Assembly: GCA_938020505.1 (NCBI GenBank)
Contig: CALIHR010000014.1
Location: forward strand, 1 to 64,000
Direction: 5' to 3'
Source: an uncultured Actinobaculum sp.
GTDB taxonomy: Bacteria; Actinomycetota; Actinomycetes; Actinomycetales; Actinomycetaceae
Length of the DNA: 64,000 nucleotides
Shown here one piece after another: positions 46,984 through 55,309 of this stretch (within the stretch, counting starts at the first letter, position 1; every line of letters begins with the position of its first letter). Made by a program: the position numbers and the translations under genes. Under the pieces are notes generated by a model. It was not told where the DNA came from. It searched no databases and was given only the letters and a program-made list of their open reading frames with translations.

Positions 46984-48485
46984 GCTTGGCTTCCTTCCTT
47001 GCGTTGCGCGCTGAAAGCGCCGCCGAGCTCGCCGCGACCCACGTAGCTTCCGGCTGCAGCACGACCCACGCCGTAGCCGCCGAGCTCGCCGCGACCCACG
47101 CCGTAGCCTTCAGTTTCGGCGTACCGTCTCAGGCTGGAAGGCACCGGCGTCATGAACAGATAGTAAATGAGGCCTGCCGGGATGAGCGATGAGTACCATG
47201 CGACCGATTCGAAGACGAAGGCCACGACGACGCCGACCAGGGTGGCGACGTAGGCGGCCCAGTTGACGCCCTTGAATCTGCCGTCCTTCTTGTACAGTTC
47301 GACGACGTCGAGCCGCTGGCGGCGAATCAGATAGTAATCGACCGCCATGATCGCGAAGACCGGCCCGAGGAAAGCCGAATAGATCTGGACGAAGGTCTGC
47401 AGCCCGTCGGCCGACTCCTTGGAGACCAGCTTCCACGGGAAGGTGGCGATCGAAAGCAGGCCCACGAGGGCCACGGCGGGTTTGAACGGGACCTTGAAGA
47501 TGTCTTGCAGCACGTAGACCGGGGGCACGACGTTGTTGAGGACGTTCGTCGTCACCTGCGCGAAGACGATGAACAAAAGCGTGACGATGAGAAGGAGCTT
47601 GTTGTCCACAGCCCCCGAGAAGACGTCGATGGGGTCTTTGGTTTTGGTGGCCTGCGAGACGATGAGCCCGATGAGCCCCATGAACACCGTCACGGGAAGG
47701 ATCGAGAAAGCATAGATCGTGGTCAGCAGGCTGCGGCCCGTTCCCTTCGAGTGCTCGCGCGAATAGTCCGAGACATTGAGGATCATCGTGGCGTAGATGC
47801 CCAAGAACAGCATCGTCGCGTTCCAGAACTTCAGGCCCCACGTGCCTGCGTTCCCCGCCCCGAGCGACTCCGAAATCTGGTCTCCGTACTTCGCGACGGT
47901 GGAGGCGAACATGTAGATGAGCGAGAGGATGATGAAAACCGCTCCGACGTTCTCCAGCCATTTGATCCCCTTGAAGCCGAAGATGGACAGCAGCGTCTGA
48001 AGCCCGAGGAGGACGATGAAATAGAACCAGACGCTCTCGAAGCCGAAGATGATCCCCGAGCACGTCGAGAGGGCCGCGGCTCCGATCCAGCTCTGGAATC
48101 CGTACCACACAAGGGCGGGGACGGCTCGCACGAGCCCCGGAAGGGCCGTTCCATGGAAGCCGAAAGACGCCCGCGCGTGAACGACGAATGGGATGCCGTA
48201 CTTGTATCCGGCCGCCCCGTTGAGCATGAGGCAGAATCCGATGACGAAGCATCCAATCGTCATGGCGACGATCGACTGCAAGAGATTGAGCGTTCCCACC
48301 AGGCTCGAGCCCATCGTGAACGTTCCGATGGAAACGCAGCCGCCGAGCCAGGCGAAGAAGTAGGAGGTCTTGCCCATCGTTCGACGGGCCGTCGGCTGCA
48401 AGCTTTCGACAGTGCCGGTGGCCGCGATTTCAGCCCGCTCGGCAGGGGTGACGACGTCGCCGTCGCCAAGGAGTGTTGTCTTCAT
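46980..48485 (-). CDS. NCS1-family permease, second type, with repeated C-terminal tail
   Basis: The 501-residue protein has about 12 membrane helices and is closer to cytosine/purine permeases of the NCS1 family (ARRTMGKTSYFFAWLGG, GTFTMGSSLVG) than to the other permease here. The start ATG has GGGAAGAG upstream. The last ~35 residues are GYGVGRGELGG-type repeats coded by two identical 25-bp units, which look newly expanded. It heads the operon NCS1-racemase-NCS1 and has the putative IclR operator upstream. Confidence 0.87.
   Translation of the reverse strand: MKTTLLGDGDVVTPAERAEIAATGTVESLQPTARRTMGKTSYFFAWLGGCVSIGTFTMGSSLVGTLNLLQSIVAMTIGCFVIGFCLMLNGAAGYKYGIPFVVHARASFGFHGTALPGLVRAVPALVWYGFQSWIGAAALSTCSGIIFGFESVWFYFIVLLGLQTLLSIFGFKGIKWLENVGAVFIILSLIYMFASTVAKYGDQISESLGAGNAGTWGLKFWNATMLFLGIYATMILNVSDYSREHSKGTGRSLLTTIYAFSILPVTVFMGLIGLIVSQATKTKDPIDVFSGAVDNKLLLIVTLLFIVFAQVTTNVLNNVVPPVYVLQDIFKVPFKPAVALVGLLSIATFPWKLVSKESADGLQTFVQIYSAFLGPVFAIMAVDYYLIRRQRLDVVELYKKDGRFKGVNWAAYVATLVGVVVAFVFESVAWYSSLIPAGLIYYLFMTPVPSSLRRYAETEGYGVGRGELGGYGVGRAAAGSYVGRGELGGAFSAQRKEGSQA
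47019..47100. repeat. Identical 25-bp repeats in the 3' end of the NCS1 gene
   Basis: A 25-bp unit centred on GAGCTCGCCGCGACCCACG occurs identically at 47019-47043 and 47076-47100 (57 bp = 19 codons apart), with a third partial GACCCACGCCGTAGCC copy between them. The units keep the reading frame. Confidence 0.75.
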
Positions 48486-48550
48486 TGACACATCTCTTCC
48501 CTTCAACTTCCGGTAGAACCGGTAGGTTTCCGTTGTCGGCGGGAGAGAAC

Positions 48551-48579
48551 TTCCACGATGCGGAATTAAAGTTCCACAT
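48551..48579. promoter_or_regulatory. Putative IclR operator of the NCS1-racemase operon
   Basis: TTCCACGATGCGGAA (48551-48565) is identical to the 15-mer upstream of allB, and a TTCCACAT half-site starts exactly 21 bp further (48572). It is about 65 bp upstream of the permease ATG. A TTTAAT sequence between the two could serve as the -10 box. Confidence 0.68.
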
Positions 48580-48611
48580 GCCGACATACTCAGGTTAGAG
48601 ACGCAGCCCAC

Positions 48612-48871
48612 AGCAGGTCAAGGAGCGCGGCTGGCAAATCGACTTGAAGGAAGAATCGGGAAACGCGCGGCGCGCCGAGCGCGACGATGGTCCCAGCTGA
48701 CGCCGCCTTCCTCGAGAAGGCACGCCCCGCCGCGGGCGGAGCGCAAACGAGTGCCCGAGGAGATCCCAAACCGCCGCGGCATGTCCGCCTCGGGCGGCCT
48801 CGGACGCAACGGAGGCGCGGGGCCCGAAAGAGCCCCGCGCCTCCGCAACCGGGCCGTCAAACGGCCAGCCG
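48612..48871. terminator. rpsA terminator region
   Basis: A perfect 13-bp stem (GGAGGCGCGGGGC / GCCCCGCGCCTCC, 48811-48844, 8-nt loop) lies 28 bp past the rpsA stop, and GGCCGT/ACGGCC (48852-48866) is nearer the stop. The rest of this stretch, the right edge of the allantoin block, shows no gene, repeat end or tRNA. Confidence 0.65.
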
Positions 48872-50332
48872 TCAGTTGTTCGTCAGCTTCTCACGCAGCG
48901 CGGCGAGAGCCTCGTTGGACCCGAGCGTTCCGCCCGTCTCCGAGCCGGAAGAGTAAGACGCCTGAGCCGACTCGGCCTCCTCGGGAGCAGGGGCAGCGGC
49001 GGCGTCGGCCTCCAAAGCCTTGGCGACTTGAGCCTTGTGGGCCTCCCAGCGGGCCTGAGCTGCGGCGTACTCGTTCTCCCAAGCCTCGCGCTGAGCCTCG
49101 AAGCCCTCGAGCCACTCGTTCGTCTCGGGATCGAAGCCCTCGGGGTACTTGTAGTTGCCGTCCTCGTCGTACTCTGCGGCCATGCCGTAAAGCGAAGCGT
49201 CGAAATCCTCCGAGTGGGGGTCCACGCCCTCGTTGGCCTGCTTGAGCGAGAGAGAGATGCGGCGGCGCTCCAGATCGATGTCGATGACCTTGACGAAAAC
49301 GTCCTCGCCGACCTTGACGACCTGCTCCGGCAGATCGACGTGGCGCTGGGCCAGCTCCGAAATGTGGACGAGGCCCTCGATCCCGTCCTCGACGCGGACG
49401 AAAGCGCCAAAGGGCACGAGCTTCGTGACCTTGCCGGGCACGATCTGGCCGATGCCGTGGGTGCGCGCGAAAGTCTGCCAGGGGTCTTCCTGCGTGGCCT
49501 TGAGCGAGAGAGAGACGCGCTCGCGGTCCATGTCGACGTCGAGGACCTCGACGGTGACCTTCTGGCCGACCTCGACGACTTCCGAAGGATGGTCGATGTG
49601 CTTCCAGGAGAGCTCGGAGACGTGGACGAGGCCGTCGACGCCGCCGAGATCGACGAAGGCGCCGAAATTGACGATGGAGGAGATGACGCCGTCGCGCACC
49701 TGCCCCTTCTTGAGGTTCGTGAGGAACTCGCCGCGCGCCTGGGACTGGGTCTCCTCGAGCCACGAGCGGCGCGAGAGGACGACGTTGTTGCGGTTCTTGT
49801 CGAGTTCGATGATTTTCGCCTCGATCTCCCGGCCGATGTAGGGCTGAAGATCGCGGACGCGACGCATTTCGACGAGGGAAGCGGGAAGGAATCCGCGCAG
49901 GCCGATGTCAAGGATGAGGCCGCCCTTGACGACTTCGATGACCGTACCGGTGACGACACCGTCGGCTTCCTTGACCTCTTCGATCTGCGACCACGCACGT
50001 TCGTACTGCGCACGCTTCTTCGAAAGGAGCAGACGGCCTTCCTTGTCTTCCTTTTGGAGGACGAGAGCCTCGACTTGGTCGCCGACCTCGACGACTTCGT
50101 CGGGATTGATGTCGTGCTTGATCGACAGTTCCTTCGAGGGGATGACCCCCTCTGTCTTGTAGCCGACATCGAGAAGAACTTCGTCATGATCGACTTTGAC
50201 GACAGTTCCTTCGATTATGTCGCCGTCGTTGAAATACTTGATGGTTGCATCGACGGCGGCGATAAGGTCTTCCTCGGACCCGATGTCGTTGATTGCGACC
50301 TCGGGCAGCGAGGCGGGGGTGTTTGCGGTCAT
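48872..50332 (-). CDS. rpsA: 30S ribosomal protein S1
   Basis: The 486-residue protein has four S1 RNA-binding domains (about 35-105, 122-187, 208-278, 295-365; e.g. GAFVDLGGVDGLVHVSEL) and an acidic, Ala-rich C-terminal tail. It binds mRNA for translation initiation. The ATG was chosen with GGAG 10 nt upstream and a MTANTP start typical of actinobacteria; the longer frame is spurious. A minus-strand TACAAT at 50357-50362 is the likely -10 box. Confidence 0.97.
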   Translation of the reverse strand: MTANTPASLPEVAINDIGSEEDLIAAVDATIKYFNDGDIIEGTVVKVDHDEVLLDVGYKTEGVIPSKELSIKHDINPDEVVEVGDQVEALVLQKEDKEGRLLLSKKRAQYERAWSQIEEVKEADGVVTGTVIEVVKGGLILDIGLRGFLPASLVEMRRVRDLQPYIGREIEAKIIELDKNRNNVVLSRRSWLEETQSQARGEFLTNLKKGQVRDGVISSIVNFGAFVDLGGVDGLVHVSELSWKHIDHPSEVVEVGQKVTVEVLDVDMDRERVSLSLKATQEDPWQTFARTHGIGQIVPGKVTKLVPFGAFVRVEDGIEGLVHISELAQRHVDLPEQVVKVGEDVFVKVIDIDLERRRISLSLKQANEGVDPHSEDFDASLYGMAAEYDEDGNYKYPEGFDPETNEWLEGFEAQREAWENEYAAAQARWEAHKAQVAKALEADAAAAPAPEEAESAQASYSSGSETGGTLGSNEALAALREKLTNN

Positions 50333-50521
50333 GAAATAATGACTCCGATACGGACAATTGTAGAGATATGGATAAATACGATGTGGAAGGCCCACACCAA
50401 GTCCAGAGTCTACGGGACGATTCTCGGCTGCGCAAGCGCTTTGTGGCGTCATGACGCGGATAATCTGATTGATTCCCGCAAGCGGCTTTAAACCGGGCTT
50501 TGTCACACAAAGGAGATTGCC

Positions 50522-51328
50522 ATGTGGGTGGGTCGCGAACCACTGGACCCGGACGAACGTCCCAGCGTTGCGCATTCGCGCTGGTGGTCCGCCAACGCCG
50601 CGGACTACCTGGCAGAACACGGCGACGTGCTGGGCGAGGCCGATTTCGTGTGGGGGCCGGAGGGACTCGACGAGTCCGAGGCCGAGATACTGGGCGAACC
50701 GTCAGAGCTTCGCGGCGCCCGCATCCTCGAAATCGGGGCGGGTGCGGCGCAGTGCTCCAGATATCTCGCGGGCCTGGGCGCCCGCGTCGTCGCAACCGAC
50801 GTCTCGCTCGGCATGCTGGCCGAGGCGGCCTCGATCAACGCGTCCGGGTTCGCGGAGGCGCCCCTCGTCGCGGCGGACGGGCTCCGCCTTCCCTTCGCCG
50901 AGGGCTCTTTCGACGTCGTCTTCACGAGCTTCGGCGTCGTCCCCTTCGTCGAAGACCTCGAAGCCCTGTTTGCCGGCGTGGCGAGAGTGCTCGCCCCCGG
51001 AGGGGTCTTCGCCTATTCGGCTCCCCACCCCGTGCGATGGATGTTCCCCGACTCTCCGACGAGGCGCGACATGACCGTCACGGCCTCCTACTTCTCTTCC
51101 GCCCCTTACGTTGAGCGCGGGGACGACGGCGAGCTGGTCTACGTCGAATGCCACCACACGCTGAGCGAGCACATGAACGCCCTGACTGCTGCGGGCTTCG
51201 CGATTGAGCGCGTGTGGGAGCCTGAGTGGCCGGAGGGGAGGGACGTCGTCTGGGGCGGCTGGGGACCGGAGCGGTCTCCCTGGATTCCAGGAACGCTCAT
51301 CGTCCGCGCAAAACGAAAGCGTCAGTGA
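50522..51328 (+). CDS. SAM-dependent methyltransferase (class I)
   Basis: The 268-residue protein has a Rossmann-type SAM site: ILEIGAGAAQCSRYLAGLGARVVATDVS (motif I, about residue 69) followed by FDVVFTSFGVVPFVED and VLAPGGVFAYS. It is a conserved actinobacterial protein found between rpsA and polA; the substrate is unknown. A strong AAAGGAG precedes the ATG. Its 3' end overlaps the convergent polA end by 7 bp. Confidence 0.85.
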   Translation: MWVGREPLDPDERPSVAHSRWWSANAADYLAEHGDVLGEADFVWGPEGLDESEAEILGEPSELRGARILEIGAGAAQCSRYLAGLGARVVATDVSLGMLAEAASINASGFAEAPLVAADGLRLPFAEGSFDVVFTSFGVVPFVEDLEALFAGVARVLAPGGVFAYSAPHPVRWMFPDSPTRRDMTVTASYFSSAPYVERGDDGELVYVECHHTLSEHMNALTAAGFAIERVWEPEWPEGRDVVWGGWGPERSPWIPGTLIVRAKRKRQ

Positions 51329-53976
51329 GCGGCCTCGCGCCAAGACGGGCCCACGCCTATGCCCACGGAGAGCGGAACCGCCAGCTCGACGGCGTTCTCC
51401 ATCTCCCGCCGGACGACGGCCTCGACGGCGTCGCGCTCCCCCGGCGCGATTTCCAGGACGAGCTCGTCGTGGACCTGCAGCAGAACGCGCGAGCGCATTC
51501 CCTTCATCGAATCGACCACGGCGACCATGGCGAGCTTGACGATGTCCGCCGCCGATCCCTGGATCGGCGCGTTGAGAGCCATGCGTTCGGCCGCCTCCCG
51601 CGCCTGCCTGTTGGTCGAGTTGAGGTCGGGAAGATAGCGGCGGCGTCCGAGGATCGTCTGCGTGTACCCCTCTTTGCGGGCCTCTTGGACGAGGGAGTCG
51701 AGATACGTGCGCACCCTGCCGAAGCGCGAGAAGTAATCGTCCATGAGCGCCTGCGCCTGGGCCACCGAAATGCGCAGCTGCTTCGACAGCCCGTAGGCGG
51801 AGAGCCCGTAGGCCAGGCCGTAGCTCATCGCCTTGATGTGCGAGCGGTCGTCGGCCGTGACCTTCTCCTCGGGAACGCCGTAGACGCGCGAGGCGACGTA
51901 GGTGTGCAGGTCCGCGCCCTCGCGAAACGCCTCTATGAGCTCGACGTCGCCCGAAAGCGCCGCCATGAGCCGCATCTCGATCTGCGAATAGTCCGCCGTC
52001 ATGATCGATTCATAGCCCTCTCCGGGCACGAAGGCGGCGCGGATGCTGCGGCCTTCGGCGGTTCGCGCATGGATGTTCTGAAGATTGGGGTCGGTCGAGG
52101 AGAGCCTGCCGGTGGCCGCCGCAGTCTGCTGGAACGTCGTGTGTATCCGTCCGTCGCGGACCGACCGCTGAAGTCCCACGACGGATTGGCGCAGCTTGAT
52201 GGCGTCGCGGTGCTCGAGGAGGGAGGCGAGGAACTGTTGGCCCGCGAGGGCCTTGTCGTCCTCGCGCCCCGCGATGCTCACTGCGAGGTCTGCGAGGGCG
52301 TCGGCGTTGGTGGTGTGGCCGGATTTCGTCTTGCGCGTCGGAGGCAGTCCCAGCTGGTCGAAAAGGACCTCCTGAAGCTGCTTGGGGCTCGACAGGTTGA
52401 CCTCGCGCCCGATGGCGTCGTAGGCCGAGCGGGCCGCCGCGAACACCCGCCCGTCGAAGTCCTGCCTCAGCTGTTCGAGAAGATCCTCGTCCACGGCTAT
52501 CCCCGCGTCCTCCATTTTCCCGAGCGTGCGGGAAACCGCCATCTCGAGGTCGAGCAGGGCTCCGTCCTCTCCCCTTTCGGCGAGTTCGGAGTCAAAGGCC
52601 TCGGCAAGCTCGACGAGCGCCGCGGCGGCGGCCGCGCTTTCGTCGGAATCGACGTCGTCGAAAAGCGTCGCCGGGCTCTTTCGGCCCTCGATCTCCCTGC
52701 CCAGATAGCGGATGACGAGGTCGTCAAGGTCGTAGACCCGCTGATCCGGATGCAACAGATAGGCTTGGAGAAGCGTGTCGCGGCGCACCCCGTCGAGTTC
52801 GACTCCGATGCCGCGAAGCGCATGCCCCGCCCCCTTCGCGCCGTGAAAGACCTTGGGACGGCCCGGATCGGCCAGGAAGGCGCCGAGGGCTTCGGCGTCG
52901 TCCTTCCACTGGCGGACCCACGCCTTTCCGCCGGGGGCGCCGACGGCGACCGCCCCGCCCGAAGGCAGGGCGTCGGGATCGACGAGGACGACGCCGCAGG
53001 GGCCCTCGGCCTGCCCGAGCCACTCGGCAAAGGGCTCGCGCGAAACGGAGACCTCCGCCGCTTTCGCCGACGCGACGGCGCCGCCCCCGTCGCGCGCCGG
53101 GATCTCGGCGAGCACCCGGGTGCGCAGATTGCGGAAGCCGAGGGTGTCGAACAGCGCGTGAAGGGCGTCCCTGTCGACGCCGATCGGGCGCAGCTCCTCT
53201 ATGTCCTCGACGATCGGAAGGTCGCGCACAAGCTCGTTCAGCGTCATGTTGAGGCGAACCTGCTCGGCGTTGGCCCGCAGCGATTCGCCGGCCTTTCCCT
53301 TGATCTCGTCGGCATGGGCGAGAATTTCCTCGACGCCTCCGTAGGCCGCGATCCATTTGGCCGCCGTTTTGGGCCCCACCCCCGGGACGCCGGGAATGTT
53401 GTCGGCGTTCTCCCCCACGAGCGCCGCAAGGTCCCGATAATTGGAAGGCAGCACGCCCGTCTTGTTGAGGACGCCGTCGGCGTCGAGAACCTGCGTCTCG
53501 GAACGGGGCATCGGGTAGAGGACCGTGCACCGCTCGTCCACGAGCTGGAAGGAGTCCTTGTCTCCCGAGGATATGTAGACCCGCATCCCGTTTTCCTCTC
53601 CCCGCGCGGAAAGCGTGGCGACGACGTCGTCGGCTTCGTAGTCCTCGACGGTGAGCCAGCAGACGCCCATGGCGTCCAGAGACTGCTGGATGAGCTCGAT
53701 CTGCCCCGCGAACTCAGCCGGGGTTTCGCCGCGGCCCCCCTTGTAGTCGCCGTACATCCGCGTGCGGAAAGTCCCTCCGGGAAGGTCGAAGGCGACGGCG
53801 ATGTGAGTGGGCTCGTAATCGGCGATGAGCTTGAGAAGCGTGGTGAGGAAGCCCGACACCGCATTTGTGTGCTGCCCGCCGTCGGTGACGAAGTTCTCCG
53901 CGCGCAGGGCGTAGAACGCCCGAAACGCGAGCGAATGGCCGTCGATGAGAAGGAGAGTCGAGTCTTTCACCCTCAC
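51322..53976 (-). CDS. polA: DNA polymerase I
   Basis: The 884-residue enzyme fills gaps and removes RNA primers. The 5' nuclease domain is at 1-300 (LLLIDGHSLAFRAFYA, GDKDSFQLV), and the polymerase domain is C-terminal (motif A DYSQIEMRL, motif B KAMSYGLAYG, motif C QVHDELVLE). The middle domain lacks the acidic 3'-5' exonuclease residues, as in other actinobacterial PolA proteins, so proofreading is not expected. GTG start with GAAAGG 8 nt upstream. Confidence 0.96.
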   Translation of the reverse strand: MRVKDSTLLLIDGHSLAFRAFYALRAENFVTDGGQHTNAVSGFLTTLLKLIADYEPTHIAVAFDLPGGTFRTRMYGDYKGGRGETPAEFAGQIELIQQSLDAMGVCWLTVEDYEADDVVATLSARGEENGMRVYISSGDKDSFQLVDERCTVLYPMPRSETQVLDADGVLNKTGVLPSNYRDLAALVGENADNIPGVPGVGPKTAAKWIAAYGGVEEILAHADEIKGKAGESLRANAEQVRLNMTLNELVRDLPIVEDIEELRPIGVDRDALHALFDTLGFRNLRTRVLAEIPARDGGGAVASAKAAEVSVSREPFAEWLGQAEGPCGVVLVDPDALPSGGAVAVGAPGGKAWVRQWKDDAEALGAFLADPGRPKVFHGAKGAGHALRGIGVELDGVRRDTLLQAYLLHPDQRVYDLDDLVIRYLGREIEGRKSPATLFDDVDSDESAAAAAALVELAEAFDSELAERGEDGALLDLEMAVSRTLGKMEDAGIAVDEDLLEQLRQDFDGRVFAAARSAYDAIGREVNLSSPKQLQEVLFDQLGLPPTRKTKSGHTTNADALADLAVSIAGREDDKALAGQQFLASLLEHRDAIKLRQSVVGLQRSVRDGRIHTTFQQTAAATGRLSSTDPNLQNIHARTAEGRSIRAAFVPGEGYESIMTADYSQIEMRLMAALSGDVELIEAFREGADLHTYVASRVYGVPEEKVTADDRSHIKAMSYGLAYGLSAYGLSKQLRISVAQAQALMDDYFSRFGRVRTYLDSLVQEARKEGYTQTILGRRRYLPDLNSTNRQAREAAERMALNAPIQGSAADIVKLAMVAVVDSMKGMRSRVLLQVHDELVLEIAPGERDAVEAVVRREMENAVELAVPLSVGIGVGPSWREAAH

Positions 53977-54013
53977 AACTCTACCTTTCGTCGGGGACGA
54001 TCCCGGGAACTGT

Positions 54014-54019
54014 TACGAT
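54014..54019 (+). promoter_or_regulatory. -10 box of the thioesterase gene (leaderless)
   Basis: TACGAT, preceded by TGT, is exactly 7 nt before the ATG, with no ribosome site. The divergent space to polA is only 50 bp. Confidence 0.5.
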
Positions 54020-54026
54020 CGTCGGC

Positions 54027-54440
54027 ATGCATTCACTTGAAGAACTCGGCGAAAGCGCCCTCGGCGAGCTGGCCTCGCGCATGGGGCTGAGCTTCGACCG
54101 CGCGGACGCCGAGGCGGTCGAGATGCGCATGCCCGCCGAAGGAAACCGCCAGGGCCTCATGCTTCTGCACGGCGGCGCCAACGGCGTGCTCGTCGAACAC
54201 GCCGGGTCGGTGCTGGCGATGTTCAATGCCCCGGACGGCCGTGTCCCGGTGGGGACCGAGCTGTCCGTGAGCCAGCTGCGCTCGGTGACGGAGGGATGCG
54301 TGACGGCAAAGGCGACCGTCATTCATCGAGGGAGGTCGAGCATGTGCGTCGGCGTCGAGATACGCGACGGCTCCGGCGAGCTGACCGCCGTGGGAAGGCT
54401 CTCGCTCGTGTTCGTTCGAGGGCGACGGCCGCCAGGGTGA
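54027..54440 (+). CDS. PaaI-family hotdog thioesterase
   Basis: The 137-residue protein has the single hotdog domain of PaaI-type acyl-CoA thioesterases. The helix motif LLHGGANGVLVEHAGS is near residue 47, followed by the strands VTAKATVIHRGRSS and ELTAVGRLSLVF. The acyl-CoA substrate is unknown. In actinobacteria such a gene commonly lies beside polA and the ANTAR regulator. Confidence 0.87.
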   Translation: MHSLEELGESALGELASRMGLSFDRADAEAVEMRMPAEGNRQGLMLLHGGANGVLVEHAGSVLAMFNAPDGRVPVGTELSVSQLRSVTEGCVTAKATVIHRGRSSMCVGVEIRDGSGELTAVGRLSLVFVRGRRPPG

Positions 54441-54446
54441 CGGGCG

Positions 54447-55073
54447 TCAGTCGCGGCCGCCGACCTGTTCGATGACCGCGTCAGCAACCTCCCTCATCGT
54501 GAGCCGACGGTCCATCGACGTCTTCTGGATCCACCGGAAGGCCTCGGGCTCGGACAGCCCCATCTTCGCCTCGAGGAGGCCCTTGGCCCGGTCGACCCTC
54601 TTGCGCGTCTCAAATTGTTCCGCGAGATTGGAAACTTCGTTTTCCAGCGCAAGGATCTCCTGGCTGCGAGAAAGCGCGATCTCGACGGCGGGAATGAGGT
54701 CCGCGGGAGTGAAGGGCTTGACCACGTATGCCATGGCGCCGGCGTCCCGCGCCCTTTCGACGAGCTCGCTTTGTGAAAATGCGGTGAGCATGACGACGGC
54801 GCATCTTTTCGCCGCTAGAATCCTCTCAGCCGCGGTGATGCCGTCCATCCCGGGCATCTTCACGTCCATGACGACGAGGTCAGGGTCAAGCTCCTCGGCA
54901 AGTTCGATGGCCTTTTCGCCGTCGCCGGCCTGCCCGACGACCTCGAATCCAGCCTCTTCAAGGGTTTCGACGATGTCCAGCCTGATAAGGGCCTCGTCTT
55001 CAACGACCAAGGCGCGGTACGCCGTGCTCGGAGTCGAGGCCTGCTCGGTCCCCGACTCAGCGTCATTTGCCAT
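54447..55073 (-). CDS. Response regulator with ANTAR RNA-binding output
   Basis: The 208-residue protein has a receiver domain (about 22-135: VVEDEALIRLD, phospho-acceptor Asp in VVMDVKMPGMDG, VVKPFTPADL) and a C-terminal ANTAR domain (about 140-200: RVDRAKGLLEAKMGLSEPEAFRWIQ). ANTAR proteins bind twin hexaloop RNA and prevent termination. It matches the PdtaR-type regulator of actinobacteria; the partner kinase is not here. ATG with AAGGAGAC upstream; a TAGTAT box on the minus strand at 55123-55128 may be its promoter. Confidence 0.9.
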   Translation of the reverse strand: MANDAESGTEQASTPSTAYRALVVEDEALIRLDIVETLEEAGFEVVGQAGDGEKAIELAEELDPDLVVMDVKMPGMDGITAAERILAAKRCAVVMLTAFSQSELVERARDAGAMAYVVKPFTPADLIPAVEIALSRSQEILALENEVSNLAEQFETRKRVDRAKGLLEAKMGLSEPEAFRWIQKTSMDRRLTMREVADAVIEQVGGRD

Positions 55074-55221
55074 ATGTGCTGTCTCCTTCGACTGTGCCTC
55101 CGATTTGATTCGTGATGCGTCCATACTAGCGCGACGAATCGCACAACGTGGCGTTTTTTTACCAGAAGTCCGAAAACTGCGAAGGCGCGAGACTCAGAGA
55201 AAGGCCTGCTGCAAAAGAGTG

Positions 55222-55302
55222 TGCTCCCGGCGGGACTCGAACCCGCACGCACGAGGCGCCGCATTTTGAGTGCGGTGTGTCTGCCAATTCCACCACAGGA
55301 GC
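55222..55302 (-). tRNA. tRNA-Leu (anticodon CAA)
   Basis: The minus strand folds into a full cloverleaf. The acceptor GCTCCTG/CGGGAGC with discriminator A is followed by the D-arm GTGGAATTGGCAGACAC, the anticodon stem CCGCA/TGCGG with loop CTCAAAA (anticodon CAA, reads UUG), a long 12-nt variable arm typical of leucine tRNA, and T-arm GCGGG-TTCGAGT-CCCGC. CCA is not encoded. It lies 7 bp after pyk on the same strand, so it may be cotranscribed. Confidence 0.95.
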
Positions 55303-55309
55303 CGGTTCC

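Noticed and set aside
48618..48860. 80-codon minus-strand frame after rpsA
   Set aside because: It contains the rpsA terminator hairpin, is Arg/Pro-rich and has no ribosome site.
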